From: Macrotrachela quadricornifera
Lineage: Eukaryota; Rotifera; Eurotatoria; Philodinida; Philodinidae
Length of the DNA stretch: 64,000 nt
NCBI GenBank assembly: GCA_022393335.1
Contig: JAJEKB010021100.1
Coordinates: 255,101-319,100, forward strand
Direction: 5' to 3'
Each line of letters starts with the position of its first letter. Positions within the stretch are counted from its first letter, which is position 1. Under the pieces are notes generated by a model that saw only the letters and a list, made by a program, of their open reading frames with translations, made no database searches and had not been told where the DNA came from. The translations under genes and the position numbers were made by a program. Positions 46,855 to 58,733 of the stretch are shown here, one piece after another.

Positions 46855-47440
46855 CTTCGTTTTTAAAAGATAGACAAAGATCAGGTGACGGTAATGTTTT
46901 CTTTATCCCATCTTGCTCCTTCGAATTTGGAAGCCAGACACGTCCGTGAACTGAAATAATATAAGATTATTTACATATATGAGTAGAGAAAATGGTACCC
47001 TTCAACAACATTCTTTGTATACGCAAGAAAATTTGTATTTAAAACAAAATAAGACAGATTATTCGTGATATTATTGAATGAAAATGGTCATACAAGAACG
47101 TTAGTGAAGTTAGTAAGAAACATATGAATTTCAATTGAAATATGGAATCTTTTAGTATACAACTGATTTTTAATATTAGATATAAGAAAGAGACAAATCG
47201 GGGAATACTAAAGTTTCTACTAAATAAAACTGCCTGTGACTACTTATAGAATCTGATGGAAAAGTACACTTGAGTACATTTCCACATAGACAGTTGATCG
47301 ATATAGATGAGTTTTTGATTGTAAAACAACCTATTTGAACAGATGATGGAAGTAGCTTACTAAGTATAGTATTGGTATGAAATGATTTTGAGCTACAGGT
47401 AGTCATAAGACAAACCAAGGCCAATACTTATAATTGAGAT
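46855..47440 (-). other. Possible exons of a small cysteine-containing protein
   Basis: A minus-strand open stretch 47176-47440 reads LALVCLMTTCSSKSF and then NCLCGNVLKCTF, resembling a signal-like start followed by Cys-rich residues. A second stretch after a good acceptor (ttatttcag, about 46956) reads HGRVWLPNSKEQDG and ends at a stop near 46856. I could not find donors that join them in frame, nor a clear ATG, so this is only a candidate. Confidence 0.2.
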
Positions 47441-48660
47441 AAAATGATAATCGAATCGATAATCATTACTCGTAGTAACATAGGACAAAGAATAGATTCA
47501 TTTCAAATCAACGAAATAAGAGACTATCTAATAAGAATAACGTATGAAAAATCATCTGAAGTCACACAAGTTTACAAAGATATAAACAAATAATTATTAC
47601 AAGAATAGATGATCATAATATAGATAATAATTTCAAATGAAATACAAAGTATTGATATATCGTTTAAATTATTTTAATACATTCTTGTAAAACATTTTCA
47701 AAAAAGTCATTATATACTTCATCTATTAAATTCTCTAGGCATGAATATGATGTTGAATCAATATGAAATACTCTTAAACAGAAAATTAAGAGACGGTCCA
47801 TGAGGGCATCGAGCATGGTCATACTCTCGAATTTTTTGGCCTATTCTTTTTATTATCGGAAACGAAAGCCCATGAGTAGAAACCTATAAATCCAAAGTTT
47901 CAGACTTTTTTATTGTTCCCTTCAAAAGTTATGAGATAAACATGGAAGAGGTCTCACGTGCCACTAAGAAAATATAACTTCTATCATACATGAAAAGTAT
48001 TTTAACAATTTCTCTGAAATGATTCATTGCCTGAACCCCTGTAATATCTCAAAAGATAGAGCAAAGCTCGCTCTACAAAACTGTATAATTGATATACCTT
48101 TTAGTGTTAAACACAAACCGGTAGGATCGGCATACTATTCCAGGCTTCCTATTTTTGAGAACAATTTCTTGGCAATTTTTTGCAATAATATCTTATTTCT
48201 CAAGTGAAATGTCAACTAACCAAAAAAATAAATACATCGTTGGATAGAGCAAATCAAGGGCTACAAAATGGCTATAAAATATTTGAAATTGAAATACTAA
48301 CACACACCCATTTCAGGGTCGCAAGATGCTCGTAAAACATGCCCAAAAAAGGATATTTCGAGTTTTTTTCGCTTAAGTCTCGGAATTTTTTGTAGTTTTT
48401 CTTGGCATTTTCTTGCCTATGCCTGGTTGTACTCGTACTCTCGTATCAGACTCGTATTCAGCATAAAAAACTGGGTCGAAATAATTATTCCAAAATATTT
48501 TTATGGAGCTTTGCGTTGAAAATAGGCGATCTCATAGAAAGTGTCCCATGATTTCTATAATGAAAATTATTAGTCCAATTAAACTGTGATGTGAAAGAGT
48601 CAAATTGACAATTTTGTAGAGCTTCTATAGATCAACCAGACGCACTATTAGCTGCTTCAC

Positions 48661-50560
48661 GATAATTGATGCTTAGCTTTATAATAGAATTCTTTGACTG
48701 TTGGTGTTACCAAGAATACGTTATGATGAGTAGCACGCAACTATTTTAAGACTTTCTTTCTGAATGTATACGAAACTCTTACTTATTGTACACTTGTCCT
48801 CGATATTCTATACGTCTGATCTGCAACTCCAAATCACTCCGAAACCACTACTTAATAAATGAGTGTTCGCAGAGTCTCCTATTCTCATATGTTCCGCCTT
48901 ACATAGACAAATACGTGGTAGGCCACTATGATATATTGTATATTGGTATGTGATAATGAACAAACTGTATATCGATAAAGTCATGTTTTTATTGTCTTTA
49001 ACGATGAAATATGGATTAAAAGTAAAAACGGTAATATTGTTAGGTTGTTGAAGTGATTCATAGCAGCATTTTTGTCCTGTATGGGACATTTTTTCGGGTG
49101 CGAATTAAAACAGATATCTCGACAAATATATCCTTTGGTCGAAACTTTTGTTGAAGGCTAATTACGACAATACTACATATCCATTCAAAGACGATATTAC
49201 AATGTTGGATCGAGACTGATATCATCGTTTAGTACCATTCTGTTGTCATTATTGTATTATAGTAGTTGTTCTGCTTGAATGTTGCTGTCGGCATTCGTAC
49301 ATGTTTCTATTTTTTATCAAGCGTGTTGTGCTTTCTCCTTGCTATATATGTATATTGTGTGTCAGATTGTGAGACATTCTCGTTTTGTTGTGCTCTCTGA
49401 GTGGTATAGAGAATTCTCGATAACACACAAATCTTTTTGGTTTTCAAAAAACGTTAAATCGACGACAGCTAACTGTTGTTATAGACAAGCAAACGATTTC
49501 AGTGTTAGCTAATGACTCGGAGCTATGTTTAGTCCGTGTGTCTTTTATACTAACATAATGATTCAACAGACGTGCATTTTCTCGGACGATGATCTTTGTT
49601 GTGATAGAATCCCTATGTTTTTCGAGCTTCGCTAGGATGAATCTCACAAGCGCTGGTTTACTGATGCTACTGCGATATCGGAATTCGGTTGCTCTGCGAC
49701 GATGGATTCTGTCAGGATCATTTGTCCTTCCATTCAACGTTCGTATGTTCATTTCGCAAGGAAGAATATGTGAGAGAGTTTTGGCTAACGCAGAATAAGA
49801 AATGGTGGCAATGCTTATCCTCAAAAAAATCACGAGCATTGAGTAATTGTTCCTTCTCAGTCTCAATGCTCGTAGCACTCATGTATGTGTGGCTCATAAT
49901 GTGAGTACGAGCAATATCAATCCAGTACAAGCTTTAGTCGTCTTCGAACACTTTCATTTGTGTCACTACTGCGGTACGACTATTTGTCATTCTTGTCGCA
50001 ACCCTGTTTTTGAACATGCTGATGCAGCGAAGGACAAGCAACATAAGAAAGCATTCGAATGCCTTGTCGATAATACTGATGGCGATAACGAACCTTCCAA
50101 AAGATCATATGTAAGATTACACAATCGTTAACAAGAGAATCAATAGCGTGCCAAAGACGCTCAGACAACATCATGTTTGCATCGTTTTCCTCTTCTCGTT
50201 CTGTCAACTATCTCACATAAAATAAACGAACTTTTTAGGAATTGTGAAACTATGTGTCTATTATACTTTGTCGTCAATCTCATCTGAATGAGAGGCCGGA
50301 CTTATATGGGAAGAAGAATCTGCCTAGTTGGTTTTTAATCGTAAAATACAGCAACTGAGGAGTCTTTGAAGCGCGCGCTGCAGATGGAGAGCAGAACAAC
50401 CAAATATTGAGTAGTCATCCAGCGCACCCGTCAGCTCATCAGCAAGAGAAAGAGAAAAGAAAGGAATAGAGCAACCATACATTTACACATGCACCGGCCA
50501 CTCGGTAGAAGCTCTCAATCGAGAGCACAAAGTGTGTGGAACGATCGACACTATCATGCC
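48661..50560. other. Centre of the long-arm element, no supported gene
   Basis: Open stretches occur on both strands between 49279 and 50207, but they overlap each other and mostly lack ATG starts. One plus-strand stretch (49847-50131) contains CHYCGTTICHSC, a zinc-ribbon-like motif, without other support. Lower AT content alone explains most of the openness. Confidence 0.4.
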
Positions 50561-50570
50561 ATCAATTATG

Positions 50571-50950
50571 GCAAGCCGCTACGTTTGAGCGGTTAAGCTG
50601 TTCGACGCATACCCACAAGGTAGTGTGTTCGAACCTCAGCGTTACCAGACATAGAATGACCCTGGATAAGTCACTAACGGCTGTTTGTCTCGGATCATCC
50701 GTTCGATAGCACATTGACTACGTGGTTGACATACACAAAAAGCCCCTGTGCCTAGTATGTGATTAGTCAGTGCGTATGGATAGCTTAAGTGATTAAGCAG
50801 AAGAACTCTGAGTCAGGCTGTCCTTCTGTCAAGAGCTACAACTACTAATAGCTGTAGGAAAAAATATCGGGCTTTCGAAACTGTCTCTGACAGCATTCCA
50901 TACAGAAAGGGTTACCGAAAGGTAGGGTATTCTTTTTCTTCCTCTTCAAT
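50571..50950 (+). repeat. tRNA-derived SINE-like sequence with a CORE/MIR-like segment
   Basis: A polymerase III A-box-like AGCGGTTAAGCTG (50588-50600) is followed about 27 bp later by a B-box GTTCGAACC (50627-50635). The acceptor arms do not pair (gcaagccgc against gcgttacc), so it is not an intact tRNA. Immediately after comes tgaccctggataagtcacta (about 50657-50676) and then a cggctgtttgtctcgg stretch. Its order of words resembles the CORE segment of MIR-type SINEs. The 3' end is uncertain. Confidence 0.5.
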
Positions 50951-52806
50951 AATGGCAGCAAAAATATTCGCTTTACGGAGCTACATGAATTCTGACATGT
51001 TCAAACTGCATAAATGACTCGACGAAGTTTTATTGCGCTCGTCTTGAGCAGAGAGAAAAGCGAGCAACGTTGTTATATTTCCAGTGATTACTACGAGCCA
51101 GTCTGAACTATCGTCCACACATGTCTTAATCATTCATTCATTCTCAATTAGACTGGGCCCAACACATATCTAATACTTTGATCGTAAAGCAAATCATATT
51201 AGCGGGCCATCAAAAAGTAACTTTCATCAAGCAGTACTAAGAGATCTTAAAAGGATCATTTCTTTTGGAATGGAACGAACTCCCGTATCCCGAAAACCAT
51301 CGGCTTCATAAGGCGCAGACTAGCAGATGTACAAAGGGAGTAGTAGTTTTCGTGTGTATGTTTGCAATTTCAGATATCATGGACAGAAATATCGCACAGA
51401 ATCGATTCTCTATACAGAGTCTCGCACAAACTTACTAACACTGTATGGGTATGTGCACATGTAACATGAGGTCATGTGCTGGTTGAAAACACTCCTTATA
51501 AAAAAATAATATTTAAAAACTAGTCATATTACTGTGAAGCAGCAAATAGTGCGTCTGGTTGATCTATAGAAGCTCCAAAAAAGATTTAATTTGACTCTTT
51601 CACATCACAGTTTAATTGGACTAATAGTTTTCTTTATCGAAATCATGGGGCACTTCCTATGAGATCGCCTATTTTCAACGCAAAGCTCCATAAAAATATT
51701 CTGGAATAATTATTTCGACCTAGTTTTTGATGCTGAATACGAGTCTGATGCGAGAGTACGAGTACAACCAGGCATAGGCAAGAAAATGCCAAGAAAAACC
51801 AAAAAAAATTTCGAGACTAAAGCGAAAAAAACTCGAAATATCCTTTTTTGGGCATGTTTTACGAGCATCTTGTGGCCCTGAAATGAGTATGTGTTAGTAT
51901 TTCAATTTCAAATATTTTATAGCCATTTTGTAGCCCTTGATTTGCTCTATACAACGATGTATTTATTTTTTTGGTTAGTTGACATTTCACTTGAGAAATA
52001 AGATATTGTTGCAAAAAATTGCCACAAAATTGTTCTAAAAAGTAGGAAGCCTGGAATAGTATGCCAACCCTGCCGGTTTGTGTTTAAGACTAAAAGGCAT
52101 AACAATTATACAGTTTTGTAGAGCGAGCTTTGCTCTATCTTTTGAGATATTACAGGGGTTCAGGCAATGAATCATTTCAGAGAAATTGTTAAAATACTTT
52201 TCATGTATGATAGAAGTTATATTTTCTTAGTGGCACGTGAGACCTCTTCCATGTTTATCTCATAACTTTTGAAGGGAACAATAAAAAAGTCTGAAACTTT
52301 GGATTTATAGGTTTCTACTCATGGGCTTTCGTTTCCGATAATAAAAAGAATAGGTCAAAAAATTCGAGAGTATGGCTTATGGTAACAATGCTCGATCCTC
52401 TCATGTACCCTCTCTTAAAAATGAGAGATTCAAGTTACAATATAAATTAGAGGATACATTCAATGAAGCATGTAATTATTTTTCTGCAAGTATTATTTAA
52501 GATATATTAACAGTTTCTTCGTATAAATGTCCATAAACTCATTTAAAAAAAGAGGGTCTAGCATTTTTACACAAGTAAATATGAAGTCTAATGTTTTCAT
52601 ATTTGTTTCTTAACGAATTAATTCACATTGAATAGGTAATAATAAAGAATAGTTTGCGGTCTTTTTTCACAAATATACTTTATATGATAAAAAATGAAAA
52701 ATAACCAAAAAGTAATTTGATCAAAAAAAAGACTTCTCAATTGACGTATTCATTCTATTTATTTACATTATATCTTTTCTCTTTTTTTTCTATAAAATCA
52801 AAAAGC

Positions 52807-53590
52807 ATGACTTCATCAACAACAGTGACAGATTTCGAACATGTTGGTCTCAAACTTTACTCAATTATTATTCAAGATTAAAATATATTATGTCTTTATG
52901 CACAAATAGCATATAAAATTCTTTTCAATCTGATATTAAACTTGAAGATTTTCAAAATGAAAGTGATAAAATTGTTCAAATAATTAATGAATGAATTGAA
53001 GAATAAATAAATAAATTAATTCAAAATTTAATTTCATCAAACGATATTATATACATAATATACGATTAGTTATTGTTAATTGTATTTATTTTAAGGCAAA
53101 GATCTATATTAAAGAATTGATTTTTTATTATTTAAATAAAAGGATATATGATTAAAACAATTTAAAGAAAGTCTTATTTAGAAAATGAAGATGTTCAATT
53201 AAATAAAATTTGAACATAAATTAATATCAAATCCAGATTTAATATAAACAATATTAAGTTATAAAAATACAACGATAAAAGAACTTCTTTTATATTTACC
53301 AAAATTTAAGATGAAATTTTTAAAAAAATCTGGAATGAATAATGCATTTAGTGGTTACAAAGCAAATTTTGCTGATGTAGATGAAAAGGATGAGTTTAAA
53401 TGTTATTAGCTATAATTATCAAGATTCACAAGCAACTGCAGTTAGCATGGACTGTTTTTGTTTAGTATGTTCTACGAGATTACCTATTGAATTTAAAAAT
53501 AATCGATCATTTCTATTTTTCATTCGTGAATATACACAAAATATTGTTTTATTCAGTGGTAAATTTGTTTCATTATCAACAGCAAATTGA
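52807..53590 (+). pseudogene. Serpin pseudogene
   Basis: Plus-strand pieces read in changing frames resemble a serpin from helix D to the C-terminus. FQNESDKIVQIINEW (about 52955) matches the INxWV helix F region. LYLPKFKMKFLKKSGMNNAFS (about 53290-53350) is the s3A/s6 block. SGYKANFADVDEKDE follows, then a reactive-centre-like stretch. RLPIEFKNNRSFLFFIRE and NIVLFSGKFVSL (about 53480-53580) are the canonical serpin C-terminal signature. Many stops, several frameshifts and a missing N-terminus show that it is dead. Confidence 0.75.
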
Positions 53591-54748
53591 TTATTTATTG
53601 TCTTAAAAAACTAATATGTTCAAACTAACATTTCATAAATAGAATCACAAAGTGAATATGAATTTGATCATCATCATCTAAATATTCAATAGGTTTACGT
53701 CGTTTTTATCTATTTATCATAACAATTATTCATCTATCATTCAATACAAACAATGCTTACCTTGTCCTTTTATCAAAGAAATATATAATAACTATTAACA
53801 CAAACCCTGGGAAATTAAAATGTTAGACATGATAAAGTTGCTTTTTGTCAATGAGGAAATTATTACACGTTTCATTTTGTGAATTACCACTTACTATTAA
53901 TACATGTAGATGATGAAAGAAAGGCAATAGACAAATATCTTAACTTCAGTCGTGTGTCTGCCAGAGTCTCAGGACAGATTACATTTCGATCCCTACACTT
54001 CAAAACTCCTTTCAAATCACATTTCACAAAAGAAAAGCTTTTCAATTATTGCATCTTTCTCGCAATTAATCATGTAATAGTATGTTGAAGTCAGAAGAAG
54101 AGCTTTATTCGAAGGATAACATGTAAATTCTTCGAAAGCTCGTTGATTATTGTTTTGGCACCAATATTTTTTACGTATCTGATTATATGCGTTAGAACCT
54201 TTTTATAATAGATATAATGTTTTCGATAATGTGAGTTTTATAATGCAATGAAGTACTTCTGCAGATGTCCCTCTCATCCATGCAATAAAACAAACAGACA
54301 TTTATGTAAGAGTGGTGGAAAGTAATACTATTATGGTAGTCTCACTAATCACGATGGAATGAACCAATTTGTCGATTCATGCATACATAATCTATGATAA
54401 AGTATCATACTCATCCAAGAGAATGTATAATAGGAAGATGTTTTCAGTAAAGGAAAACGATAAAAATCTACTAAGCAAAAAAAGGTGAGACAAAAAAGAA
54501 AATGGTGCGAGGAGCTCCTTTAAATTCTGTTCATTAAAAATAGTTCTAATTACAATTGATAAACAAATATCATTCATTATTGGATTTATTATTTACTTAT
54601 TCTGTTTTTTTTCTTTATGCCTACTATTACGTGTCATCATAATGCTTGCTGCTTGTTTCTTGCGTTCTTCTGATGTAACTACACATTTTTTATTTAGACA
54701 AGAAAAAAAGTATGAATGAGTATTATTCATTCAGCCATTATTGAAAGA
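53591..54748. other. Intergenic; last ~120 bp duplicated from the other vWA promoter
   Basis: 54630-54748 is similar, inverted, to 32708-32830. Elsewhere I see no gene. Confidence 0.55.
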
Positions 54749-56037
54749 ATGGATTCACACAACTATCAACAACCATCCACTCCGCCGCCTTCTTACGATT
54801 CTGTCGTTAATAATAATCGACAGGAATATCATTCAAATGGACATTATCCTGACGTACACGAAAATTATATATCCAATTTTGATACATTTGTCAGACGTTA
54901 TGAAAGTAAGCATTGCTTGAATGTGCATATTACATCATAGAGAAATAAATTTATTTAGTCAATCCAACTTTTGCTGAAAGATTACATGCTCTTAAAGGTT
55001 ATGAAATTGTTTTTATCTGTGATGACTCAGGTTCAATGAATGCGCCAATTGGTGAGTAGTCATTACATCTCGCATCTTTTTGTCTTTTATATACACACTA
55101 ACTGCTTGATTCTTTAGGTGAAGTTACTAATCCATTTGAAAAACAAAGAACACGCTGTAAGATTTTTTTATAGTACATTGATGACAGATCAATCTCAATT
55201 CATTGTTATTTTTAGGGAATGAATTAAAACAAACAGTATCAATTGTTACTGATATTGCTAGCATTTTTGATTCTGATGGAGTTGATGTCTATTTTCTCAA
55301 TCGTGAACCAATGTTCAATGTACGTAATTCATCCGAATTAGAAAATATTTTTGCTTTCGATCCAGAAGGTAGATGAAAAGTTAGATATTTCATCAATGAC
55401 TGTAATCTGAATCTTTTTTAAGGTTCAACACCGATTGTACCCGTTCTCCGACAAGTACTTAAAGACAAACGTAATCATATTTACGAACGCAAGTTACTCA
55501 TTCTCCTTGCTACTGATGGTGTACCAACAGATGAACGTGAACGTCCAGACATTCATACACTTGAGCATGTTCTCAAATATGAACGTCAACCTACACATTT
55601 AATTCCAGTGACAATCATTGCATGTACAGGTAAATAGAGAAGATCAACGCATATTCATATAATTTTCTTTGTTGTCTTAAATTTTTGATGTCTTATTAAA
55701 TCATTTTAGATGATCACCAATCTATGAATTATTTGAATGATTGGGATAAAAAGATTCCAAATCTTGATGTTATCAATGACTATCGAAGTGAATGTAAGGA
55801 AATTCAAGCATGTCAAGGCAAAAATTTCCCATTTAGTTTTGGTGATGTAAGTTACATGATTATTAGATTATTATCTTCCATCTCTTTTTTTTTTATTTAA
55901 AGTATTTGGTGAAAATTTTGATGGGCGGTATTGATAGTTGGTTTGATGATTTAGATGAAAAAAAAGTGATAATAAATGATCATAATAGATTACAAGCAGC
56001 AACTCATGGCTCTTTTGCTCATAATAACTTTAACTAA
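54749..56037 (+). CDS. von Willebrand A domain protein, copy B (306 aa, 7 exons)
   Basis: Exons: 54749-54905, 54959-55051, 55118-55156, 55216-55368, 55423-55629, 55710-55846, 55903-56037, all GT-AG and in frame. Exons 2-6 have exactly the same lengths (93, 39, 153, 207, 137 nt) as in copy A. The N-terminus keeps the PPxY motif (STPPPSYDS). MIDAS residues are DDSGSMN (74-80) and ATDGVPTD. Residues between RQEYHSN and VRRYE have diverged by substitution and small deletions. The C-terminus extends past ENESD-type residues of copy A into a His/Asn-rich tail (ATHGSFAHNNFN). A poly(A) signal AATAAA lies at 56161. Both copies are open, so both may be active. Confidence 0.85.
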
Positions 56038-56713
56038 GCGTATTTCTAAAGTTTTTTATTTGAATCAATTCCTTTTTTTCGCAATGCGTATCATACATTC
56101 TCGATTGTCTATTATGTGATGCACAGATTTTCTATATATGTATTTTTGTTGTTTTACACAAATAAAATCAATTTATTGAATTGATCATATGTTGCATCAA
56201 TAGTGGGAGAAAAACTACTAATTATCATCAATAATTTTTGATATTGTGAACGAACGAAAGTAACAGATGGAATGACATTCCTTCTCTTTTTCCCATAGTA
56301 CAACTAAAGAATAAATAATTGATATATTAAATTGATTTAAAACAGTACTTACGCATACTTAATCGAACATAAAGCGTTTTTATATTTTTTAAAGATTGTT
56401 TCTAATAAAGACTTAGAAATTTGTCTTGACACCATCATCGTTATCTTGCAGAATAAAAGAAAAGATAAAAATAAATAGGTGATCATTTGTACGCTCGAAT
56501 GGCAGAAAAGTACGAAAGGTTAAAAAATATTAGGTAACTAAAGAAAAGAAATACGAAGAAGCGATAAAATATGCATCGTCATCATAACAGTTATATGACT
56601 CAGGTATATAGATACACATATATATATATAGATTGCATTATGTTCTTTTTTCAATATTAATGAAATATTTTGTATAAAATTGTTTAAAGAAGAATCTTTT
56701 GTCTAGAGTAAAT
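56038..56713. other. Intergenic
   Basis: This holds the vWA copy B 3' flank with its poly(A) signal, and an (AT)n TATA-like stretch at about 56612-56630, roughly 85 bp before the questin oxidase-like ATG. Confidence 0.5.
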
Positions 56714-57982
56714 ATGTGTACTCTATTATCTAATGAATGTATCAAAAATTCTGATATTTATCTGTTACCTGGTGTAACACCTGAAACAATTGAAACGTGT
56801 TCTCAGCTTCTTCAACATAATCATGAGAATTACCATATCTATTTCAATAGTCAAAATGGCTTTCATAATCATACTACACATCATCTTCTAGTTGCTTTGG
56901 GTCTTGGTGCTTCATCTGATACATTGAAAAATATTTATGAACAACAAAAGAAAATTCAACAGCCTATACCACCACTTCATACGAAACAAGATTTTGATGT
57001 AATTAAATGTTTAGGTGATAAGAATTATTATCATGATTATTTAGAATTCTTTAAAAAAGAATTGGATAATGAAAAATATCAAGGAAAAATTGAAGATTTA
57101 ATTGAAGATTATTTATTTAATAAAGATTATCTTGATCTTATATTAACTGGTGCTTATCATGCATTTATTCATCTTGGATATGCTTTAGAATTTCAATCAA
57201 AAGTAATGGCTATTGAAGGTTTAGCAATGGCATCAACTGAATCAATTAGTCTTAAAGGTGTTTTAGAACATATAAAATATGATCAAAATAAAGATGGTAA
57301 TAAAACAGCTTTAGAAATTCTTGAATTAATTACTAATGATCAACGTTTTGATGAGAAAATTCTTGCAACAAATGATAAAATTGGACTAAAATTGGAGAAA
57401 TTCATAGAAAGAGGTGGTGGTCTATTGATTGCAGAATATACTCATATGTGGAAATATGATTTAATTGATGCTAGACGAGCTGCTATTTTAATGAATGCAG
57501 CTGTTATACGACCAAAAAAAGCACCTCGTCTTGATTTCTTTTTAATGCATATAACAACAAGTAGTCTATTCATAAACATATTTGTTCATTCATTAAAATC
57601 GAAAGAAAATCAATTAAAATTACTAAAAGCTAAATTTGCAATTGATCTTCTTTTCTATGTTATACGTGGACGACCAAAATTAAATTTGGATTATTTATAC
57701 AATGAATATCCAGTATCAAAAGAACATTCATATTTAGATGCACAAAATCCATGGTTACCTCTTATTGACAAATGTTTAACACATCCAGATGAACATGTAC
57801 CAAAAACAATAAGAGCATTAGTTTATGCTGAAAAATTTGATAATACACAAGATAAAAATAAAATACCTTATTTAAAAATTGCACAAATGGTTATGGATGC
57901 GCTATTTCCTGCTGATAAGAAAAAATGGTCTCGTGGAGATATTGGTTCAGATGAATATTGGGAAACAGTTGAAGATTTATAA
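56714..57982 (+). CDS. Questin oxidase-like (DUF4243) protein (422 aa)
   Basis: The pattern matches the questin oxidase family (fungal AflY/GedK-like Baeyer-Villiger-type enzymes acting on anthraquinone precursors). It begins with NYHIYFNSQNGFHNHTTHHLL (39-59) and LGLGASSDTLKNIYE (62-76). A FxxHLGYALEFQS block and MAIEGLAMASTE follow in the middle, and EHVPKTIRALVYAE comes near the C-terminus. Many conserved His residues are retained. The first ATG (56714) is used because the frame extends only five codons further upstream to a non-ATG codon. A poly(A) signal AATAAA lies at 58008-58013, 25 bp after the stop. It has a single exon and no signal peptide. The family is best known from fungi and bacteria, so horizontal acquisition is likely. 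The rotifer substrate is unknown. Confidence 0.82.
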   Translation: MCTLLSNECIKNSDIYLLPGVTPETIETCSQLLQHNHENYHIYFNSQNGFHNHTTHHLLVALGLGASSDTLKNIYEQQKKIQQPIPPLHTKQDFDVIKCLGDKNYYHDYLEFFKKELDNEKYQGKIEDLIEDYLFNKDYLDLILTGAYHAFIHLGYALEFQSKVMAIEGLAMASTESISLKGVLEHIKYDQNKDGNKTALEILELITNDQRFDEKILATNDKIGLKLEKFIERGGGLLIAEYTHMWKYDLIDARRAAILMNAAVIRPKKAPRLDFFLMHITTSSLFINIFVHSLKSKENQLKLLKAKFAIDLLFYVIRGRPKLNLDYLYNEYPVSKEHSYLDAQNPWLPLIDKCLTHPDEHVPKTIRALVYAEKFDNTQDKNKIPYLKIAQMVMDALFPADKKKWSRGDIGSDEYWETVEDL

Positions 57983-58733
57983 AGACATGCTTTCTTTTTT
58001 TTTTCGAAATAAATTTTATCATTTACTTGTATCGATATGCTGTGCAAATACTTTTAAATAAAAAGATACAATTCAAGAAAAAATAGAAATGATTAACAAT
58101 GGTAATTAATTCATTTTTCAACTATTCGATATTAATTTTCGGCTATGTTCGTCATTGTTTGAATTACAGACATAATACTACTAAATGTAATAATCTGATA
58201 TTTTAAAAATAGTTTTAATTGTTATCTGCATTTTTGAACAAGTATTATAGGTAATATCTTAATTATGATTACTAAAATATGAAAAAGAATCATTTTAATT
58301 TAAACTAAAAATTATATATTTATAGTATGCATACTAACGAAGAATAAGATGAATGTTGTGATTGCTACGTGCACGATCATATTCAAGTTGTCTGCCGGTA
58401 AAGAATGACAGAAGAAAAGTAGGAAATCATCATATCGATTGCAAACATTACGATCATAATAATTGCATTAATACAACTAGATGGTTCTTTTGTTGTCTTT
58501 TCTTGATTTGATATTACTAAACTATTAGATAACACTAAAATTAATACGCTTCTAATTTTTAAAAAATGTATTTCATGCTGACAATATAGAAAAAGCGTTC
58601 ATAGATTTATCTTGATTAAAATAAAACAGAATACAGACATAGATACACTTCTAATATTATAATGTTACTACATATATTTTAGCTTTTGATAACAGAAGTT
58701 TAGTAAAGCTTTCATGGAATTGCGTTGCTACCA
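57983..58733. other. Intergenic between convergent genes
   Basis: AT-rich 3' flanks; I see nothing else. Confidence 0.55.

Larger units (their letters stand above)
47786..52418. mobile_element. 4.6-kb element with ~880-bp inverted arms (fold-back type)
   Basis: Left arm 47786-48660 and right arm 51534-52418 are inverted copies at high identity with small indels. For example, cagacgcactattagctgct near 48640 is complemented, with small differences, near 51540. Both outer ends begin TTAAGAGA followed by GGT, so TTAA may be the target duplication or part of the terminus. The 2.9-kb centre is markedly less AT-rich than its surroundings and carries a tRNA-derived SINE-like segment. No intact transposase was recognised. 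Long arms with a foreign-looking centre fit fold-back-type transposons. Confidence 0.7.

Noticed and set aside
49444..50207. Overlapping open stretches on both strands inside the long-arm element
   Set aside because: They overlap on both strands, mostly lack ATG starts and are best explained by the lower AT content of this region.
50571..50650. Functional tRNA gene
   Set aside because: The A and B boxes are present, but the acceptor arms do not pair and no anticodon stem can be drawn, so it is called SINE-like.
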